NCBI GenBank assembly: GCA_020638575.1
Contig: JACKIH010000003.1
Coordinates: forward strand, 353,501 to 417,500
Direction of reading: 5' to 3'
DNA: 64,000 nt
Origin: Rhodospirillaceae bacterium
GTDB taxonomy: Bacteria > Pseudomonadota > Alphaproteobacteria > DSM-16000 > Inquilinaceae
Under the pieces are notes generated by a model. It saw only the letters and a program-made list of their open reading frames with translations. It ran no database searches and was not told where the DNA came from. Numbering within the stretch: the first letter of the stretch is position 1; each line of letters starts with the position of its first letter. Shown here piece by piece: positions 60,160 to 64,000 of this stretch. The position numbers and the translations under genes are program-made.

Positions 60160-61917
60160 ATGATCACGCGCCTGCTGCCCTTCACCTGCCTCCTCGCCGG
60201 CCTGGCGGCGACCCCGGCCGCAGCCCAGACGGCCGAGCCTGACCGCACGCCGGAAGACACCATCGCCATCACCGCCCAGGAAGCCGGCCAGGCCGCCCAC
60301 TTCATGGTGTCCGCTGCCCACCCGCTGGCCGCGCAAGTCGGCTACGAGGTGCTGCAGGCGGGCGGCACGGCTGCCGATGCCGCCATCGCCGTGCAACTCG
60401 TGCTCAACCTGGTGGAACCGCAAAGCTCCGGCCTCGGCGGCGGCGCCTTCGTGCTCTACTACGACGCCGCGACCGACCGCCTGACCACCTACGATGCGCG
60501 GGAGACCGCCCCGCTGGCGGCCGGTGGCGACCTGTTCCTCGATGCGGCCGGCGAGCCGATGGGGTTCTGGGATGCCGTGGTCGGCGGCCGCTCGGTAGGC
60601 ACTCCGGGCACGCCGCGCCTGCTGGAGGTGCTGCACGAAAACCACGGCCGCACGCCGTGGGCGGAGCTTTTCCAGCCGGCCATCGCGCTGGCCGAGGACG
60701 GGTTCACGGTGGGCCAGCGGCTGGCCGGCACGCTCACCGGGGCGCGCGGCGAAGCGCTCGCCCTGTCCCCCACCGCGGCCGGCTACTTCTTCCCCGCCGG
60801 CCAGGCCCTGGCAGCGGGCGACCTAGTGCGCAACACGGCCTTCGCCGAAACCCTGCGCACGCTCGCCGATGGCGGTGCCAACGCCTTCTACTACGGCCCC
60901 CTGGCCGAAGCGATCGTCGAAACCGTAACCTCCCACCCCACCAATCCCGGCCTGCTCGCCCTGGACGATCTCAGGGCCTACGAGGTGGTCGAGCGCCCGG
61001 CGGTGTGCCTGCCCTACCGCGGCTATGAGGTGTGCGGCATGGGGCCGCCCAGCTCCGGCGGCCTCACGGTGGGCCAGATGTTGGGCCTGCTGGAGCATTT
61101 CGACATGGCGGCCCTCGGCCCCAACGATCCCGATGCCTGGCACCTGTTCGCCGAAGCGGGCGCGCTGGCCTTCGCCGACCGCAACCGCTACATGGCCGAC
61201 GCCGACTTCGTAAATATGCCGGGGGGCCTGCTGGACCCCGCCTACCTCACCGTCCGCGCCCAGGCGATCGATCCCGACACCGCCCTGCCCCGGCCCGTGG
61301 CGCCGGGCAACCCGCCGTGGCGGGAGGCCGCCCTGTGGGCCGACGACGCCTCGCAGGAGCGCCCCGGCACCAGCCACATCGCCATCATCGATGCCGAGGG
61401 CAACGCGCTGTCCATGACCACCACGATCGAAAGCGCGTTCGGCTCCACCCTCATGGTCGGCGGATTCCTTTTGAATAACGAGCTGACCGACTTCTCCTTC
61501 CAGCCGGAGGAGGATGGCCGGCCGGTCGCCAACCGGGTGGAGCCCGGCAAGCGGCCGCGCAGTTCCATGGCGCCGACCATCGTGTTCGATGCCGACGGCG
61601 GCGTGCGCCTCGTGATCGGCTCGCCTGGCGGCAGCCGCATCATCGCCTATGTGGCCCGCGTGATCGTGTCGGTCCTGGACTGGGGCTACGACGTCCAGAC
61701 TGCCATCTCCCAGCCCAATGCCGCCGATCGCAACGGTGCGACCGACCTGGAAGAGGGTACGGAGATCACGGCCCTTGCGCCGCTGCTGGAAGCACGCGGC
61801 CATGACGTCTCCATCCGCGATCTCAACAGCGGCCTGCACGGCATCGAAGTGCTGCCGGACGGCACCCTGCGCGGCGGTGCCGACCCGCGCCGCGAGGGCA
61901 CCGTGCATGGCGACTGA
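60160..61917 (+). CDS. ggt: Gamma-glutamyltransferase, exported
   Basis: 585-residue Ntn-hydrolase precursor. ATG 60160 after GGAGGACAC begins a signal peptide (LLPFTCLLAGLAATPAAAQ). The enzyme self-cleaves before the nucleophile threonine, which by alignment is T404 in the GTSHIAIIDAEGN sequence. Other signatures: SGLGGGAFVLYY near residue 92, GPPSSGGLTVGQMLGLLE, FLLNNELTDFSF and GSPGGSRIIAY. It would hydrolyse or transfer gamma-glutamyl groups from glutathione and peptides in the periplasm. An upstream in-frame ATG at 60127 lacks a ribosome-binding site. A second family member follows. Confidence 0.94.
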   Translation: MITRLLPFTCLLAGLAATPAAAQTAEPDRTPEDTIAITAQEAGQAAHFMVSAAHPLAAQVGYEVLQAGGTAADAAIAVQLVLNLVEPQSSGLGGGAFVLYYDAATDRLTTYDARETAPLAAGGDLFLDAAGEPMGFWDAVVGGRSVGTPGTPRLLEVLHENHGRTPWAELFQPAIALAEDGFTVGQRLAGTLTGARGEALALSPTAAGYFFPAGQALAAGDLVRNTAFAETLRTLADGGANAFYYGPLAEAIVETVTSHPTNPGLLALDDLRAYEVVERPAVCLPYRGYEVCGMGPPSSGGLTVGQMLGLLEHFDMAALGPNDPDAWHLFAEAGALAFADRNRYMADADFVNMPGGLLDPAYLTVRAQAIDPDTALPRPVAPGNPPWREAALWADDASQERPGTSHIAIIDAEGNALSMTTTIESAFGSTLMVGGFLLNNELTDFSFQPEEDGRPVANRVEPGKRPRSSMAPTIVFDADGGVRLVIGSPGGSRIIAYVARVIVSVLDWGYDVQTAISQPNAADRNGATDLEEGTEITALAPLLEARGHDVSIRDLNSGLHGIEVLPDGTLRGGADPRREGTVHGD

Positions 61918-61971
61918 CGCGCTGCCCGCCGCCGGCCCCCGCCCGCTTCACCGCAAACGCCGCCCCCGCCC

Positions 61972-63513
61972 ATGCCCTTGAAATACGGAGCCTGCGCCAC
62001 CGGGCATCCGGCCTGCACCGAAGCGGCGGCCGAGATCCTGCAAGACGGCGGCAACGCCGTGGACGCGGCCATCGCCGCCGCGGCCACCACCTGCGTAGCC
62101 GAACCCGCGCTGTCCAGCCTCGGCGGCGGCGGCTTTGCCCTGGTGCACCGCCCAGGCGTACCGGCGGTGCTGCACGACTTCTTCCCGGTAACGCCGAGCC
62201 GCGACCACCGCGCCGACGACGTGGACATCCGCACCATCGATGCGGAGTTCGGCACGGCCACCCAACCCTTCCACATCGGGCTCGGCACAGCCGCCGTACC
62301 GGGCACGGTGCGCGGCCTCTTCTCGCTACACCGCGACCAGGGGGCCGTGCCCATCCGCCGGGTGCTGGAACCGGCCATCCGGGCCGCCCGAGACGGCGTG
62401 GTGATGACCGCCCAGCAGGCCTATATCTGCCGCGTCATCGGCGCCATCCTGCTCGCCACGCCGGGCAGCCGGTCGGTGTTCGCGGCCTCCGCCGCCGAGC
62501 CTGCCGCCCTGCCGGAGGCCGGCAGCCGCTTTTCCTGGCCGGACCTCGCCGACCTGCTGGATGCGCTCGCCCACGAGGACGATCGGCTGATGTACGAGGG
62601 CGAGGTCGGCCGCGCCATCGCCGCCATGTGCGCCGACCGCGGCGGCTGGATCACCGAACACGACCTGGCGAAGTACCGGGTGGAACGGCGCGCGCCGCTG
62701 GCCGTCGACTATCGCGACTGGTCGGTGCTGTCGAACCCGGAACCGGCCGTCGGCGGTGCCCTGGTCGCCCTCACCTTGTCGCTGTTCGAGGCGCGGCGTG
62801 CCGGCGACTGGTCGGTCACCTCGCCGGATACCCTGCTGCACATGGGGCGCACGCTCGCCGTGGCCGGCGACGTGGCCGAGCGCACGGCAGACGAGATTCT
62901 CGCCGCCTGGCAGCCGGAAGCGCTCACCGCCCACCGCGCACGGCTGGCCGGCGGCGCCCCCGTGGTGGCCCGCGGCACCACCCAGATCAGCGTCATCGAC
63001 CGCCACGGCACGGCGGTGGCGATGACGCTGTCCAACGGCGAAGGCTGCGGCATCATGGGGCCCGGCGGCGGCTTCATGCTGAACAACATCATGGGCGAGC
63101 CCGACCTCTGCCGCGATGGCCCGGAGGTCTTTCCCCCCGGCGTGCGGCTCGCCTCGATGATGGCGCCGACGCTGGCCGCCGACCGCAAGGGCCGCGTGCT
63201 GGTGTGCGGCAGCGGCGGGTCCAGGCGCATTCGATCGGCCATTCCGCAGGTGATCAGCCATGTCGTCGACGAGGGACTGCCGCTCGACATCGCGGTGGAG
63301 GCGGCTCGCCTGCATTGGCAGGATGGCGAGCTGCATGTGGAGGGCGATGGCGATCCCCGGCTGGTGGAGTGTGCCGAGACGCTGGCGCGCGCTCCGCATA
63401 TCTGGCCGGAACGCAATATGTTCTTCGGCGGCGTCAATGCGGTGCTGAGCGACGGGACGTCGGCGATGGCGGCGGCGGACAGCCGGCGCGGAGGTTCCGG
63501 TTGGGTGCGCTGA
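61972..63513 (+). CDS. Gamma-glutamyltransferase-family protein without signal peptide
   Basis: 513-residue Ntn-hydrolase-fold protein. The N-terminus YGACATGHPACTEAAAEILQDGGNAVDAAIAAAATTC and SSLGGGGFALVH are GGT signatures, and the candidate nucleophile is T336 in ARGTTQISVIDRHGTAVAM. Further elements are GPGGGFMLNNIMGEPD, and GSGGSRRIRSAIPQV. It lacks a signal peptide and is shorter than the upstream enzyme, so it probably acts in the cytoplasm. Some such proteins are cephalosporin-acylase-like or of unknown substrate. Second gene of the operon, 54 bases after ggt. Confidence 0.9.
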   Translation: MPLKYGACATGHPACTEAAAEILQDGGNAVDAAIAAAATTCVAEPALSSLGGGGFALVHRPGVPAVLHDFFPVTPSRDHRADDVDIRTIDAEFGTATQPFHIGLGTAAVPGTVRGLFSLHRDQGAVPIRRVLEPAIRAARDGVVMTAQQAYICRVIGAILLATPGSRSVFAASAAEPAALPEAGSRFSWPDLADLLDALAHEDDRLMYEGEVGRAIAAMCADRGGWITEHDLAKYRVERRAPLAVDYRDWSVLSNPEPAVGGALVALTLSLFEARRAGDWSVTSPDTLLHMGRTLAVAGDVAERTADEILAAWQPEALTAHRARLAGGAPVVARGTTQISVIDRHGTAVAMTLSNGEGCGIMGPGGGFMLNNIMGEPDLCRDGPEVFPPGVRLASMMAPTLAADRKGRVLVCGSGGSRRIRSAIPQVISHVVDEGLPLDIAVEAARLHWQDGELHVEGDGDPRLVECAETLARAPHIWPERNMFFGGVNAVLSDGTSAMAAADSRRGGSGWVR

Positions 63514-63580
63514 GGCGGGCTCGCCCTCGCCCTGCCACCATTGGGCGTTCATCTGTGCCATCAGTTCGAGGATCGGCTCC

Positions 63581-64000
63581 ATGAGCTTTGCATCTGCACC
63601 CTGGCGGGCGGCATCGGCCGGTTTGGCGATCCTGGCCGCCGTGGCTGTGCTGGGCTGTGCCGAGGAGCCGCCGGTCGAGCCACCCGCAGCGGCCGCAGCG
63701 GCCGACGATCCGCCGCCGCTCGAAGCCCTGCCTGCCGAGCCGGTGGAGAGTGCGCCGCTCGACGCGCCGCCGCCGACCTCCGAGATGATCGATCCCGAAG
63801 GGGAACAGGCAGACGAGACCGCCCTCTTGGCTGAAGGCGACGCCTTGCCGCCCGACGAGCCCCTGGCCGATCCCCTGGCCGATCCCCTGGCCGATCCCCT
63901 GGCCGGCCCCATGGACGAGCCTTTCGCCGACCCGATCGGCGATCCTCTGGGCGAGCCCCTGGCCGAGCCCATGGGCGATGGCCAAGCCGTGCTCGTCGCT
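63581..64000 (+). CDS. Lipoprotein with tetrapeptide repeats (cut by window end)
   Basis: 140 codons, open at the end of the window. A lipoprotein signal (ASAGLAILAAVAVLGCAEE; cysteine at about residue 26) leads to a proline/glutamate/alanine-rich region. This is followed by tetrapeptide units of the form [DE]PLA (PLADPLADPLADPLAGPM...), then looser DP/EP units (FADPIGDPLGEPLAEPM). The likely product is a lipid-anchored, disordered protein; no function is assigned. A purine-rich GAGGAT precedes the ATG, 68 bases after the upstream gene. Confidence 0.65.
   Translation, partial: MSFASAPWRAASAGLAILAAVAVLGCAEEPPVEPPAAAAAADDPPPLEALPAEPVESAPLDAPPPTSEMIDPEGEQADETALLAEGDALPPDEPLADPLADPLADPLAGPMDEPFADPIGDPLGEPLAEPMGDGQAVLVA
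63863..63904. repeat. Three and a half 12-bp tandem repeats in the lipoprotein gene
   Basis: CTGGCCGATCCC is repeated perfectly three times (63863-63898) and partly a fourth time. It encodes the LADP units of the lipoprotein gene and is liable to slippage, changing the number of repeats in frame. Confidence 0.85.

Noticed and set aside
62326..63972. Minus-strand frame of 548 codons starting with Gly-Ser-Ala-Arg repeats
   Set aside because: It is the complement of the second ggt and of the lipoprotein repeats; no ribosome-binding site and no domain.

Overview
The window is a stretch of GC-rich chromosome from an alphaproteobacterium, most likely Rhodospirillales-like. The evidence is the ntrX - trkA - aminotransferase - hfq - hflX order, an alphaproteobacterial NDUFS4-type complex I accessory subunit between two tRNAs, a two-gene (split) XdhC, and a Zur-type znu locus. 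The organism name is an inference. I see no rRNA, CRISPR array, insertion sequence, integrase or prophage. Coding density is high and no stretch over 300 bases lacks a gene.

Layout. 1-6.4 kb: end of ntrX, trkA, a D-amino-acid/branched-chain-type aminotransferase, hfq, hflX, an inositol-monophosphatase-family gene and mazG (core genes). 6.5-12.2 kb: a small hypothetical, then a 998-residue SF1-helicase-like protein whose catalytic motifs look lost, followed by an exported TPR protein. 12.3-23 kb: glutaryl-CoA dehydrogenase-like gene; a dipeptide/oligopeptide ABC operon (dppABCDF plus an N-formylglutamate amidohydrolase-like gene) that diverges from an ArgE-like and an AstE/aspartoacylase-like deacylase. 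23-26.3 kb: zinc uptake (znuCB-zur divergent from znuA, with a Zur-box-like palindrome between them). 26.3-30.7 kb: DUF302 protein, tRNA-Arg, NDUFS4, tRNA-Pro, J-domain protein, O-methyltransferase, DUF192 protein, histone-deacetylase-family protein. 30.7-34.2 kb: TPP riboswitch and thiBPQ. 34.2-39.4 kb: an NhaD-like antiporter and a TAXI-TRAP transporter. 39.4-49.4 kb: a form II (AYRGAGR-type) CO-dehydrogenase-like cluster: coxG, S, L, M, then MoxR (coxD), VWA (coxE) and the two XdhC halves, with a lipoprotein and a 45-residue membrane protein in between. 49.4-51.9 kb: arsenic operon arsR-arsC-arsC2-acr3 with a palindromic operator covering the arsR start codon. 52-64 kb: gamma-carbonic anhydrase, rpsI-rplM, a LivH-like permease with a lipoprotein-like N-terminal part, a thioesterase, an enoyl-CoA hydratase, CoA-binding protein-metY, an orphan 189-residue protein, cutA, a small conserved protein, two gamma-glutamyltransferase-family genes and the start of a repeat-rich lipoprotein cut by the window end.

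How genes work together. Much of the middle of the window is nutrient acquisition: peptides or acylated amino acids (Dpp plus three amide hydrolases), zinc (Znu/Zur), thiamine (ThiBPQ under TPP control) and an unknown organic anion (TAXI-TRAP next to the molybdenum hydroxylase cluster). The best candidates for something little described are the degenerate helicase-TPR pair, the arsR/arsC arrangement (operator over the start codon; arsR reading frame running far into arsC), the permease-lipoprotein fusion, the DppC with a large extracytoplasmic insert, and the membrane-tailed CoxG. All product names come from reading motifs by eye; no database search was run.
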